From: an uncultured Clostridia bacterium
Lineage (GTDB): Bacteria > Bacillota > Clostridia > TANB77 > CAG-508
NCBI GenBank assembly: GCA_934154805.1
Contig: CAKPGM010000002.1
Coordinates: 1-64,000, forward strand
Length of the DNA stretch: 64,000 bases
Direction: 5' to 3'
Made by a program: the position numbers and the translations under genes. Positions 44,576 through 52,215 of the stretch are shown here, piece after piece; position 1 is the stretch's first letter, and every line of letters starts with the position of its first letter. The notes under the pieces were generated by a model. It had not been told where the DNA came from. It saw nothing but the letters and a program-made list of their open reading frames with translations, and ran no database searches.

Positions 44576-45659
44576 TAACTTCGAATTCTCTTTTCCATAA
44601 AATTTTCTTAATATAATTAACAATTCGAGTAAATTTACTTTCTCTTCTTGGAATTAGATAAGTACTATTTGAATCTAACTCAGCTAGCATATCAAATCTC
44701 TTATCCAATTTTTCCATCATTTCTATATAAAAATTATTGAAGAAATAATAGTTAGAAGTATTTCCGGTTAGCTCTTGGAAATTATATAATTTTTTTCTAA
44801 ATCTATCCAAATCAGCAGATGTTATAAGTGATCTGTAAATAGTAGAAAAATATGTTGTAGTAATAAGCTCCTGTGCAGAGAAATATGTTTTTCTGATAGA
44901 AGTTTTTAATTCATTTATCTTAAGAGATATAGCATCAGCTCTAGCTGAAGATAAATCTGTGTTCTGAAGTTTATTTTGCAAAATTATAATCTTTTCTTCT
45001 AACTCTAATATTTTGTCAAATAAAGTTGAAAGTTGGTTATATACATTTTCACCACAAAGTGCAGAAAATTTATTCTTAAAATAGTCGCTACTGGTTAAAA
45101 CACTCTCGAATAATATTTCTTCTCCTGTGACATATGCCATTTGTGAAATCAAATTACATAGCAAAGGATAACAATTTGGACTTACAGTAGAAAATGTTAT
45201 ATCATAATAAGTAACATTTTCAAAAGTTGCCCCTAAAATGTTTGAACTAGCTAATTGAACAGCAGCTTCATTTAAAGCCATACCAGAAGGTTTGCTTCCT
45301 TTGAAGGTACATAATCCTAATCTTGATAAGTTACCTTTTTCGTCAAATCTTTTTTGAATACTATGAATACACTCATGAACAGCGAATTTTTTTAAGTCCG
45401 AAAGTCCCATTCCATCACGGAAATATATAGAATTATTTTTGTAAAAATAGCTTGCTTCAGATAGACCTTGAGGAATATCTGCCATATACATATTTATCTC
45501 AGAGAGTTCTTTAAAAAGCGCATCAAAAGAAAAGCCAAAATTAGGGAATGTTAACAACAACTTTTGGCTAACATCTTTGGCTATTTCGTTAGAACTTTCT
45601 TTGTCAAGTGGCTCTATAACTGTTATTCCGTCTTTTTTTAAAGCTGATTCTACATTCAT
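44565..45659 (-). CDS. Predicted HExxH metallopeptidase-like protein
   Basis: I do not recognise the family. The 364-residue product has HECIH at residues 95-99 (FAVHECIHSIQKRF) and a Glu at 131 in ALNEAAVQLAS, a spacing compatible with a gluzincin-type zinc site. The N-terminus has no signal peptide. A long helical, probably coiled-coil part follows (about 215-300), and the C-terminus is basic and hydrophobic (YIKKILWKREFEVNKK). A cytoplasmic zinc peptidase is the most economical reading, but activity is unproven. It lies alone, convergent to the repair operon. Confidence 0.65.
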   Translation of the reverse strand: MNVESALKKDGITVIEPLDKESSNEIAKDVSQKLLLTFPNFGFSFDALFKELSEINMYMADIPQGLSEASYFYKNNSIYFRDGMGLSDLKKFAVHECIHSIQKRFDEKGNLSRLGLCTFKGSKPSGMALNEAAVQLASSNILGATFENVTYYDITFSTVSPNCYPLLCNLISQMAYVTGEEILFESVLTSSDYFKNKFSALCGENVYNQLSTLFDKILELEEKIIILQNKLQNTDLSSARADAISLKINELKTSIRKTYFSAQELITTTYFSTIYRSLITSADLDRFRKKLYNFQELTGNTSNYYFFNNFYIEMMEKLDKRFDMLAELDSNSTYLIPRRESKFTRIVNYIKKILWKREFEVNKK

Positions 45660-45749
45660 ATTTGCATAACTCTCCTTAGTATAAATACATTATACTATAA
45701 AATAAAACAAAAACATATAACAAAAGTATTAAGAAAATATTACAATTGT

Positions 45750-45795
45750 GTTACAAAAAAACAAGTATCGGTTTCAAAAGAAAGGATACTTGTTT
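45750..45795 (-). terminator. Terminator of leuS
   Basis: AAACAAGTATC (45759-45769) pairs with GATACTTGTTT (45785-45795). Read on the minus strand it is followed by a T-run (TTTTTTTGTAA). Confidence 0.8.
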
Positions 45796-45801
45796 AAAAT
45801 A

Positions 45802-48189
45802 TTATTTTACAACTATATTATAAATTCTATTTTTTACATAAATTTCTTTAACAATTGTTTTTCCATCTATTTTAGACTCTATTGCCTTGTGAACAGCTTC
45901 TTTTATAACAGCTTCATCTTCATCGACAGGAATATCAATTGTAGCTTTTAATTTACCGTTTATTTGAATTGGTAAATTAATTGTATCATTCTTTGTTTTC
46001 TCCTCGTCGTAAGTTGGCCAAGAAGAATATGTTATTGTCTCTGTATGTCCTAATTTGTTCCATATTTCTTCAGTAATATGAGGAGCAACAGGATTTAGTA
46101 ATTGTATAAATCCTTCGGCATATTTTAGAGGAATGATATCTTCTTTATATGCTGAATTTATGAAAATCATCATTTGAGAAATTGCTGTATTAAAATTCAT
46201 TGTCTCGTAATCATTTGTAACTTTTTTTACTGTGAAATGATATACATTCTCAAGATTTTTATTTTCTTTATCTTGAACCTTACCAGACTCTACAAGCAAT
46301 CTCCAAACTCTATCTAAGAAATTCTTAGAACCTGAGATTCCATTTGGATCCCAAGGTTTAGCAGCATCTAATGGTCCCATAAACATTTCGTAGATTCTTA
46401 AAGAATCAGCACCATATTGTTTTACCATATCATCAGGATTTATAACATTTCCTTTTGACTTACTCATTTTTTCGCCATTAGTACCAAGAATCATTCCTTG
46501 ATGACGAAGTTTTGCAAATGGTTCTTTTACAGGAACAGCACCTTTCTTATATAAGTAATTGTTCCAGAATCTAGAATATAGTAAATGACCTACAGCATGC
46601 TCTGGTCCACCAACATATAAATCAACTGGTAACCAATGTTTTAGAAGTTCATAATTAGCAAACTCATTATCATTGTGTGGATCTATATATCTTAAGAAAT
46701 ACCAACTTGAACCTGCAGAACCAGGCATTGTACTTGTTTCACGTTTTGCTGGTTTACCTTCGAAAGTAGTATTAACCCAATCAGTAGCTTTATCTAGAGG
46801 AGAAGCGCCTGTTTTAGAAGGACTATAATCCTCAAGTTCTGGCAATACTAATGGTAAATCGCTATCAGCTAAAGCTCTCATTTCATCATCTAAATAAACA
46901 ATAGGAATAGGCTCACCCCAATAACGTTGACGGGCAAATATCCATTCACGAAGTTTATAGTTGACTTTCTTTTTACCAATATGATTATCTTCAAGCCAAG
47001 AAATCATTTTATTAATTCCATCTTCTTTATTCAATCCATTTAAGAAATCAGAATTAATGTGAAGACCATCTCCAGTATAAGCTTCTTTTGAAACATCTCC
47101 ACCGTCGATAACTGGAATAATATCAATACCAAACTTAGTTGCAAACTCGTAATCTCTTTGGTCGTGTGCTGGAACAGCCATAATAGCTCCTGTTCCATAT
47201 GTAGATAAAACATAGTCTGAAATCCAAATAGGAATTTCTTTTCCGTTAACAGGATTTACAGCATAAGCACCAGTGAATACACCAGTTTTTTCCTTGCTTA
47301 ATTCTGTTCTTTCTAAGTCTGATTTAGAAGCAGCAAGTTGTATATAATCTTCAACGGCTTGCTTTTGCTCAGCAGTTGTAATATTTTTTACAAGTTCATG
47401 TTCTGGAGCTAATACACAATAAGTTGCACCAAATAAAGTGTCAGCTCTTGTTGTGAAAACAGTAAAGTTATAATTGCTGTTTGCTATTTTGAAAACTACT
47501 TCTGCACCAATTGATTTTCCAATCCAATTTCTTTGAATCTCTTTTGTAGACTCAGGCCAATCAATTTCATCAAGTCCATCAAGTAAAATATCAGCATATT
47601 TAGGAATGTCTAGCACCCATTGTTTCATATTTTTTCTAACAACAGGGAAGCCACCTCTTTCACTTTTTCCATCAATTACTTCATCATTAGACAAAACACA
47701 GCCTAGACCTTCGCACCAGTTAACAGGCATTTCTATAAGTTTTGCTAATCCATCATTATAAAGTTGTTTAAAAATCCACTGTGTCCATTTATAAAAAGAA
47801 GGATCACAAGTAGAAAGCTCTTTATCCCAATCAAAAGAGAGACCAAGCATTTTTAATTGCTTTTTAAAAGTTTTTATATTTTCTTGAGTAAATGTAGCTG
47901 GATGATTTCCTGTTTTGATAGCATATTGTTCTGCAGGGAGTCCAAAAGCATCCCATCCCATTGGGTGAAGAACATTGTAACCTTGCATTCTACGCATTCT
48001 TGATACTATATCTGTTGCAGTATATCCTTCTGGATGTCCAACGTGAAGACCTTGACCAGATGGATAAGGAAACATATCTAGAGCATAATATTTAGGTTTA
48101 GAAAAATCCCAAACATCAGTATAAAATGTTTTATTTTCATCCCAATAATCTTGCCATTTTTGTTCAATTTCTCTAAAATTATATGACAT
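45802..48189 (-). CDS. leuS: Leucyl-tRNA synthetase
   Basis: Charges tRNA-Leu. The class I synthetase of about 795 residues has the HIGH motif (PSGQGLHVGHPEGY), a CP1 editing domain (TTRADTLFGATYCVLAPEH, AVPAHDQRDYEFA) and the KMSKS motif (GEKMSKSKGN). The C-terminal domain is normal. The first ATG (48198) is directly next to GAAAGG, so the second (48189, MSYNFREIEQKW) with a 9-base spacing is the likelier start. No T-box is visible in the upstream 100 bases. Confidence 0.96.
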   Translation of the reverse strand: MSYNFREIEQKWQDYWDENKTFYTDVWDFSKPKYYALDMFPYPSGQGLHVGHPEGYTATDIVSRMRRMQGYNVLHPMGWDAFGLPAEQYAIKTGNHPATFTQENIKTFKKQLKMLGLSFDWDKELSTCDPSFYKWTQWIFKQLYNDGLAKLIEMPVNWCEGLGCVLSNDEVIDGKSERGGFPVVRKNMKQWVLDIPKYADILLDGLDEIDWPESTKEIQRNWIGKSIGAEVVFKIANSNYNFTVFTTRADTLFGATYCVLAPEHELVKNITTAEQKQAVEDYIQLAASKSDLERTELSKEKTGVFTGAYAVNPVNGKEIPIWISDYVLSTYGTGAIMAVPAHDQRDYEFATKFGIDIIPVIDGGDVSKEAYTGDGLHINSDFLNGLNKEDGINKMISWLEDNHIGKKKVNYKLREWIFARQRYWGEPIPIVYLDDEMRALADSDLPLVLPELEDYSPSKTGASPLDKATDWVNTTFEGKPAKRETSTMPGSAGSSWYFLRYIDPHNDNEFANYELLKHWLPVDLYVGGPEHAVGHLLYSRFWNNYLYKKGAVPVKEPFAKLRHQGMILGTNGEKMSKSKGNVINPDDMVKQYGADSLRIYEMFMGPLDAAKPWDPNGISGSKNFLDRVWRLLVESGKVQDKENKNLENVYHFTVKKVTNDYETMNFNTAISQMMIFINSAYKEDIIPLKYAEGFIQLLNPVAPHITEEIWNKLGHTETITYSSWPTYDEEKTKNDTINLPIQINGKLKATIDIPVDEDEAVIKEAVHKAIESKIDGKTIVKEIYVKNRIYNIVVK

Positions 48190-48231
48190 ATATATCATCC
48201 TTTCTTATTGTAAGTCTAAAATTATGAAAAC

Positions 48232-48240
48232 ATTATAACA
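48232..48240 (-). promoter_or_regulatory. Extended -10 promoter of leuS
   Basis: On the minus strand TGTTATAAT is an extended -10 (TG-N-TATAAT) with only a weak -35. It lies about 45 bases upstream of the start codon. Confidence 0.5.
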
Positions 48241-48311
48241 CAAAGATACCGAAAAATAAAGGAAAAAAATACATATTTTAAAAAAATTATAAATATGTAA
48301 AGCAATATACA

Positions 48312-48340
48312 TTGACACATAAGTGTTTTTGCTGTATAAT
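48312..48340 (+). promoter_or_regulatory. Consensus promoter of the 48396 orphan gene
   Basis: TTGACA (48312-48317) and TATAAT (48335-48340), 17 bases apart: a perfect consensus. It shows that the coding frame cannot begin at the TTG at 48312. Confidence 0.85.
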
Positions 48341-48395
48341 TATGTATACAAGGCCATGCGGTTTTGCAGAAATTTTTTCAAGGAGTGACTCAAGA

Positions 48396-48962
48396 ATGAC
48401 TTTGAAGGAAAGCCGGAAGAAAATCGTAGAGACGGAAGCAAAAAAGGCGGCACTGAGTGTCGCAAAAAACGGATTTTATCACCTGAGAAAGGGTGACAGA
48501 GAAATCCGGGTAGCGCAGGACATTGATGAATGCCTTGCAAAGAAGTATGGCATCGTTTGCCAGGAGGGTGATCAGGGAGATCTGATCTATTTCTACAAGG
48601 GCACGGACTATGAGGAGGCAGAACAAAGAAGGATTGAATCATGCGCAGCTGGAATAGCGCAGGATGTGATAGTGGAAGGCTATGCGATAGCCAAACCGAA
48701 GAGCAGATCGCGGTTCACGTATCAGGTGAATGACTTGCTGGAAAGCAAATTTAATATTTCCAGCAGTGAGTATGACGATGAGTATGATATATACTTCCTG
48801 TCGTCTTCGGACCCTGAAAGGGTTAAGAAGAAAGCGCGTGCAAAAATGAAGGGAGCAAATGATGATATTCTTCGTATCGTCTTGAGACTGGAAGGCAGTG
48901 AAAAGGGAGAGGATCGTCTTCTTTTGAAGATTCTCGAAATGCTGTCGTCTGAGAATCACTGA
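48396..48962 (+). CDS. Hypothetical protein, 188 residues, higher GC
   Basis: Not recognised. AAGGAG (48380-48385) sets ATG 48396. The soluble, highly charged product starts MTLKESRKKIVETEAKK. It has an acidic middle (SEYDDEYDIYFLSSSD) and a basic helix (PERVKKKARAKMKG). There is no membrane segment and no known motif. GC is close to 48%, with codons such as CTG, CGG and GAG that neighbours avoid. It has its own consensus promoter and a 13-bp stem terminator, so it is a self-contained unit. Foreign origin is inferred from composition. Confidence 0.75.
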   Translation: MTLKESRKKIVETEAKKAALSVAKNGFYHLRKGDREIRVAQDIDECLAKKYGIVCQEGDQGDLIYFYKGTDYEEAEQRRIESCAAGIAQDVIVEGYAIAKPKSRSRFTYQVNDLLESKFNISSSEYDDEYDIYFLSSSDPERVKKKARAKMKGANDDILRIVLRLEGSEKGEDRLLLKILEMLSSENH

Positions 48963-48966
48963 AAAA

Positions 48967-49007
48967 CAGCCATAGACTCTATACTGGAGTCTATGGCTGA
49001 TCTTTTT
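48967..49007 (+). terminator. Terminator of the 48396 orphan gene
   Basis: CAGCCATAGACTC (48967-48979) pairs perfectly with GAGTCTATGGCTG (48987-48999), followed by ATCTTTTTT. Confidence 0.9.
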
Positions 49008-49017
49008 TATAGCATAT

Positions 49018-49051
49018 AAAAAGTAAAAGGGCTGGTGTTTCCACCAGCCCT
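49018..49051 (-). terminator. Terminator of the 49092 orphan gene
   Basis: AGGGCTGGTG (49028-49037) and CACCAGCCCT (49042-49051) form a 10-bp GC-rich stem with a 4-base loop. The minus-strand tail is TTTTACTTTTTAT. Confidence 0.85.
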
Positions 49052-49091
49052 TGAGCTACTTCCTTGATAGCAACTCTTCGAAATATTCGAA

Positions 49092-49532
49092 TTACTGTTT
49101 GCTCAGGCCCTTCATGAAGAGATAGACATTGACCTCATCCTGACTGTCCACCAGAACAGCCAGAATATTCTCGTCCTGGGCGACCTGAATGTTGCCACTG
49201 TCAGTAGACGGTCCGTAGATAGAGAAATTCAGGTTCTCATCCACGTGCAACGAGACAGGGATCTGCCTCCAGTTGATCACATCGTGAAGATGGATCTTCT
49301 TGTGAACACCATCGGGAATGATGGTGCGCAACTTGATACTGAACATGTTGAGATCCAGTGCGGGAAAGATGCAGGGCATCTTGTCACAGCAATCGGATCC
49401 GTAGATCAGATACTGAATCCGGTCGCCGAGGAACTCGATGACAGTTTCGTCAACCTTGTACCTCTGGAAATCATAGACCGGGCAGTAGCCCAGCTCATCA
49501 TAACCTTCTGCTGCAACTAATTTGATAGCCAT
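49092..49532 (-). CDS. Hypothetical protein, paralog A of an orphan pair
   Basis: Not recognised. The 146-residue soluble product starts MAIKLVAAEGYDELGYCPVY and shares blocks with the next gene: YDF near residue 21, a YG.DCC motif near residue 50, NWRQI, and LAQD/VAQD near the end. The shared Cys pairs (GYCP and DCC) could bind metal. GC is about 48%. AAGGAGGACAAG sets the start. Its promoter is almost identical to that of paralog B, so the duplication included regulatory DNA. Confidence 0.75.
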   Translation of the reverse strand: MAIKLVAAEGYDELGYCPVYDFQRYKVDETVIEFLGDRIQYLIYGSDCCDKMPCIFPALDLNMFSIKLRTIIPDGVHKKIHLHDVINWRQIPVSLHVDENLNFSIYGPSTDSGNIQVAQDENILAVLVDSQDEVNVYLFMKGLSKQ

Positions 49533-49617
49533 TTTCTTGTCCTCCTTAAAAATGTTTTAGTTATGGCTTCAAGGAACTATATTAGTATCGGATTAAATAA
49601 TCCGTAATACAAATTAT

Positions 49618-49646
49618 ATTATATCACGTTTTACATAAAATGGCAA
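49618..49646 (-). promoter_or_regulatory. Promoter of paralog A
   Basis: On the minus strand TTGCCA and TATAAT are 17 bases apart. The spacer TTTTATGTAAAACGTGA contains a near-palindrome (TTTTATGTAAAA) that is also present at paralog B. Confidence 0.8.
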
Positions 49647-49659
49647 CATTTTACAAAAA

Positions 49660-49700
49660 AGTTTTAATAAAAATAAGGACTAACTGATATTAGTCCTTAT
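49660..49700 (-). terminator. Terminator of paralog B
   Basis: ATAAGGACTA (49673-49682) pairs with TAGTCCTTAT (49691-49700). The minus-strand tail is TTTTATTAAAAC. A second 8-bp hairpin TAGTTACT/AGTAACTA (49701-49723) lies between it and the stop codon. Confidence 0.8.
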
Positions 49701-49742
49701 TAGTTACTCCTTGAAAGTAACTAGTTCAATTATGAACTGCTC

Positions 49743-50210
49743 TTAAGAGGATGCCTTTGCAAATTCTTTTTTGAAAATGGAAACATTAACCCTCTTAGGT
49801 GTCTTCTGAATGACAACGAGATAGTCATCATCCTGAGCGAGCTTGAAATTAGTAGTTTGATCGCCATACAACGAAAAATGATTGCTTTCGTCTACGCACA
49901 AAGGAGCAAGAATCTGACGCCAGTTTAAGAAGTCATAGCATTCGATATGCTTACCGACAGGAGCTACTTCACACAACAGCAGACTCAGCTTCAAAGGAAG
50001 AGAGGAAGAAGACGTCTTCAAAACATCGAAAATGAACGGATGAGCTTCGCAACAGTCTTTCCCATATACCATATACTGGAGTCTGGCATCGAGAAGTTCA
50101 ACAACTTGTTCCCAAATATTCTCGTTTCCCGCTTGGTACAGCGGAAAATCATAAATGGGACAATACCCCCTTTCGTCGTAGCCTTTCGCGGCAACATAGT
50201 TAATAGCCAT
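49743..50210 (-). CDS. Hypothetical protein, paralog B of an orphan pair
   Basis: Not recognised. The 155-residue product starts MAINYVAAKGYDERGYCPIY and aligns along its length with paralog A: YGKDCCEAHPFIF, LNWRQILAPLCVDES, FSLYGDQ, LAQDDDYLVV. The frame is open upstream to 50285, but the paralog alignment and AAGGAGG at 50219-50228 place the start at 50210. It is a soluble protein with about 45% GC. It has a promoter nearly identical to that of paralog A and its own terminator. Confidence 0.75.
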   Translation of the reverse strand: MAINYVAAKGYDERGYCPIYDFPLYQAGNENIWEQVVELLDARLQYMVYGKDCCEAHPFIFDVLKTSSSSLPLKLSLLLCEVAPVGKHIECYDFLNWRQILAPLCVDESNHFSLYGDQTTNFKLAQDDDYLVVIQKTPKRVNVSIFKKEFAKASS

Positions 50211-50290
50211 CTTGCAAGAAACCTCCTTAATGCAAATTTGATATGGCTTTTCAAGGTTATGCATCGGGAATATACCCAATTGCAAAATAT

Positions 50291-50319
50291 ATTATATCAT
50301 ATTTTACATAAAATGACAA
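50291..50319 (-). promoter_or_regulatory. Promoter of paralog B
   Basis: On the minus strand TTGTCA and TATAAT are 17 bases apart. The spacer TTTTATGTAAAATATGA differs from that of paralog A at two positions. Confidence 0.8.
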
Positions 50320-50328
50320 TGAGTGGGA

Positions 50329-50547
50329 AAACAAAAAAATAATACCATAACCAAAGTTATGATACTATTTTGGTGGGCAGGGATGGATTCGGCAAGCCGC
50401 GTCCTAAAAATAGTCCATCCGGACTATTTTTGCTTACACTTCGTTTCAGCACGTCCTTTTCGAATCCATCATTTTATAATACTTAAACAAAAAAATAATA
50501 CCATAACCAAAGTTATGATATTATTTTGGTGGGCAGGGATGGATTCG
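50329..50547. repeat. 63-bp direct repeat containing the tRNA-Tyr 3' end and terminator, flanking a palindrome
   Basis: 50329-50391 and 50485-50547 are identical except for one C/T. Each holds the tRNA-Tyr terminator hairpin plus the last part of tRNA-Tyr (T-arm half, acceptor strand and CCA; 50371-50391 in the left copy). From the end of the left copy an inverted repeat runs GATGGATTCG (50382-50391) to CGAATCCATC (50461-50470), with a strong inner stem AAAAATAGTCC/GGACTATTTTT (50406-50416 and 50421-50431). The left copy is not a full tRNA gene. Confidence 0.8.
50487..50520 (-). terminator. Terminator of the tRNA-Met/tRNA-Tyr transcript
   Basis: CATAAC/GTTATG hairpin (50502-50517) with a T-run on the minus strand, directly after tRNA-Tyr. 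A duplicate lies at 50331-50364. Confidence 0.7.
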
Positions 50548-50612
50548 AACCATCGTACCCTTACGAGAACAGATTTACAGTCTGCCGCCTTTAGCCACTC
50601 GGCCACCTACCC
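50527..50612 (-). tRNA. tRNA-Tyr (GTA anticodon)
   Basis: Read on the minus strand, this is a type II tRNA with a long variable arm. It starts GGGTAGGTGGCCGAGTGG, has the anticodon loop CTGTAAAT (GTA), a GGTTCGAATCC T-arm and a genomically encoded CCA. The acceptor stem pairs GGGTAGG with CCTGCCC (one G-U). Confidence 0.93.
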
Positions 50613-50634
50613 ATATAACCATTATTATAAAAAA

Positions 50635-50711
50635 TGGTGCTCCCTCAAGGATTCGAACCTTGGACCCACCGGTTATGAGCCGGTTGCTCTGACCAACTGA
50701 GCTAAGGGAGC
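50635..50711 (-). tRNA. tRNA with CAT anticodon, probably tRNA-Met
   Basis: Minus strand. Acceptor stem GCTCCCT/AGGGAGC, D-arm TAGCTCAGTTGGTCAGAGC, anticodon loop CTCATAA, GGTTCGAATCC T-arm and encoded CCA. The CAT anticodon could also mean tRNA-Ile2 with lysidine. The perfect first acceptor pair excludes the initiator. It lies 22 bases upstream of tRNA-Tyr. Confidence 0.88.
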
Positions 50712-50795
50712 ATTTCTCAACGCAATTTAAAGTATATAATATTTTTTTTTATCTGTCAATACCTTTTTTGAAAAAATATAAAAAATTTAAATATA

Positions 50796-50824
50796 TTGAC
50801 AATGAGATAAAAAAAGTTTATTAT
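50796..50824 (+). promoter_or_regulatory. Promoter of pilin-like gene 4
   Basis: TTGACA (50796-50801) and TATTAT (50819-50824), 17 bases apart. It lacks the palindrome and the inverted-repeat element of the 30-36 kb array. Confidence 0.7.
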
Positions 50825-50917
50825 TATTCTGGTAAAAGATAAAAAATATTATATAAAATTAAAGCATTTGAAGAATGCAGAATTTTATATGTATAGTATA
50901 ATTACAAAGGAGGAAAA

Positions 50918-52117
50918 ATGGATTTTTTTAGAATAATAAAAACAAAAAAAGAAATGAATAATAATTCTGGAGTAACTTTAATAGCACTTGTTGTTACGAT
51001 TGTGATATTACTTATCTTGGCAGGAATTAGTATAAATTTGACGCTAAGCAATGAAGGTATAATAGCAAAGACAAAGGATGCTAGAGAAGCTAAAATAATA
51101 GCATCTGAAAAAGATGTGATAAATGTCTCATATGCGAAGTGCGAGATAGATATATATGGTGAAAAAGCAAGTGGCACATACACACTAAACGAAGAACTAG
51201 AAAAAGAGATTAAAAACAATGGATATGATGCAACTGTAAAAGTAAAGGGTGATACACTAATCATAAGATTTGTTGAAACGGGAAATCAGTATGAATTAGA
51301 TGATAAAGGAATAAATAAAGTAGATGAAATCGAAGAAAATCCAGAAGAATCTGAACTAGAACAAATAAAAATAGGAGATTACATTGAGTATGATGCTGGA
51401 ATATGGAGTGATGAGCAAATAGAAAGCTTAAAATCTAAAAATTTATATATAGAGGATGAGTCTCTTGGTTATGAGAAGAATGGATTTAAATTTGGAGGAT
51501 TTAAAGCAAACAGTAGTAGAAATAAGACAATAAATATAGATGAAAATACTAAAGCTTTAGCAGATAATCCAAAATTCGCAGAAGGTTGGAGAGTGCTAAG
51601 TAAAAGTGATGATGGAAGCATAAAAATAGTTTCAGCAGGACTAGTAGAAGCGTATCAACATTATAGCAATGCGACAAACCTAGGAGATATTAAAGCAGGT
51701 TATTACAGTGAATATATATTAAGAAGAGCTATTAATTCTAAGGATACTACTCATACGGAAGAAGATTACATTGCAGCAGGAGCAAATGCTAGAGATTATA
51801 CAATGTATGAAAATAGCTTAGCAAAGCCTAATAGTGCAAGATGTATGAATATATTGGAAGCGTATTATATAACAGGATCTTTAGATGGAACTGATAATGA
51901 TTTAAGAAATTTAGGTGTATTTTACCATATAGCGAGTGGTCAAGAAGAAGTTGCTCTTGCCAGAGTAGAACCAAATGGTGATATATACATGTCTGGAAAT
52001 ACATATTATGGAATAAGAATAATAATAGAGTTGAAACCAACACTAAAAATATCTGATCGAAACACTGGAGATGGAAGTAGTTTTGCAAAAGCATGGAAGT
52101 TGGAACTAAGTGAATAA
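50918..52117 (+). CDS. Pilin-like surface protein, non-BspA type
   Basis: The 399-residue product has a prepilin-like N-terminus (MNNNSGVTLIALVVTIVILL after a short basic leader) closely matching the 30-36 kb array proteins. The downstream domain has no BspA repeats. A helical stalk, an acidic linker (about 135-150) and a domain of about 240 residues follow (IKIGDYIEYDAGIWSDEQI, GWRVLSKSDDGSIKIVSAG). The pattern DYVEYD followed by W.VL resembles surface proteins of gut Clostridia but has no assigned function. AAAGGAGG sets ATG 50918. Confidence 0.75.
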   Translation: MDFFRIIKTKKEMNNNSGVTLIALVVTIVILLILAGISINLTLSNEGIIAKTKDAREAKIIASEKDVINVSYAKCEIDIYGEKASGTYTLNEELEKEIKNNGYDATVKVKGDTLIIRFVETGNQYELDDKGINKVDEIEENPEESELEQIKIGDYIEYDAGIWSDEQIESLKSKNLYIEDESLGYEKNGFKFGGFKANSSRNKTINIDENTKALADNPKFAEGWRVLSKSDDGSIKIVSAGLVEAYQHYSNATNLGDIKAGYYSEYILRRAINSKDTTHTEEDYIAAGANARDYTMYENSLAKPNSARCMNILEAYYITGSLDGTDNDLRNLGVFYHIASGQEEVALARVEPNGDIYMSGNTYYGIRIIIELKPTLKISDRNTGDGSSFAKAWKLELSE

Positions 52118-52144
52118 ATAGCATAGGAGTGCTATTAAAACATT

Positions 52145-52175
52145 AAAAAGCCTTGACATTCAAGGCTTTTTATGT
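52145..52175 (+). terminator. Terminator after pilin-like gene 4
   Basis: AAAAAGCCTTGA (52145-52156) pairs with TCAAGGCTTTTT (52160-52171). Confidence 0.85.
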
Positions 52176-52215
52176 AATAATAAAAAAGTAATTTTTATAA
52201 AAGGAGGTATGTTTC

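Noticed and set aside
48190..48300. T-box leader upstream of leuS (also checked for asnS, aspS, lysS and hisS)
   Set aside because: No conserved T-box sequence (TGGNACCGCG) or antiterminator is visible upstream of any of the five synthetase genes.
48312..48395. Upstream extension of the 48396 protein starting at TTG 48312
   Set aside because: The TTG is the first three bases of a perfect TTGACA promoter box, so it cannot be in the mRNA made from that promoter. AAGGAG supports ATG 48396.
50211..50285. 25-residue N-terminal extension of paralog B
   Set aside because: Paralog A lacks it, and a good ribosome binding site sits before the shorter start.
50371..50391. A second tRNA-Tyr gene
   Set aside because: Only the 3' 21 bases are present; there is no anticodon arm or D-arm.
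48312..50547. A prophage or integrative element with its own integrase
   Set aside because: No integrase, recombinase, relaxase or phage structural gene is present near the tRNA-Tyr duplication.
50323..50700. 125-residue open frame across the tRNA genes
   Set aside because: It is antisense to two tRNA genes and the duplicated tRNA end; coding by chance.
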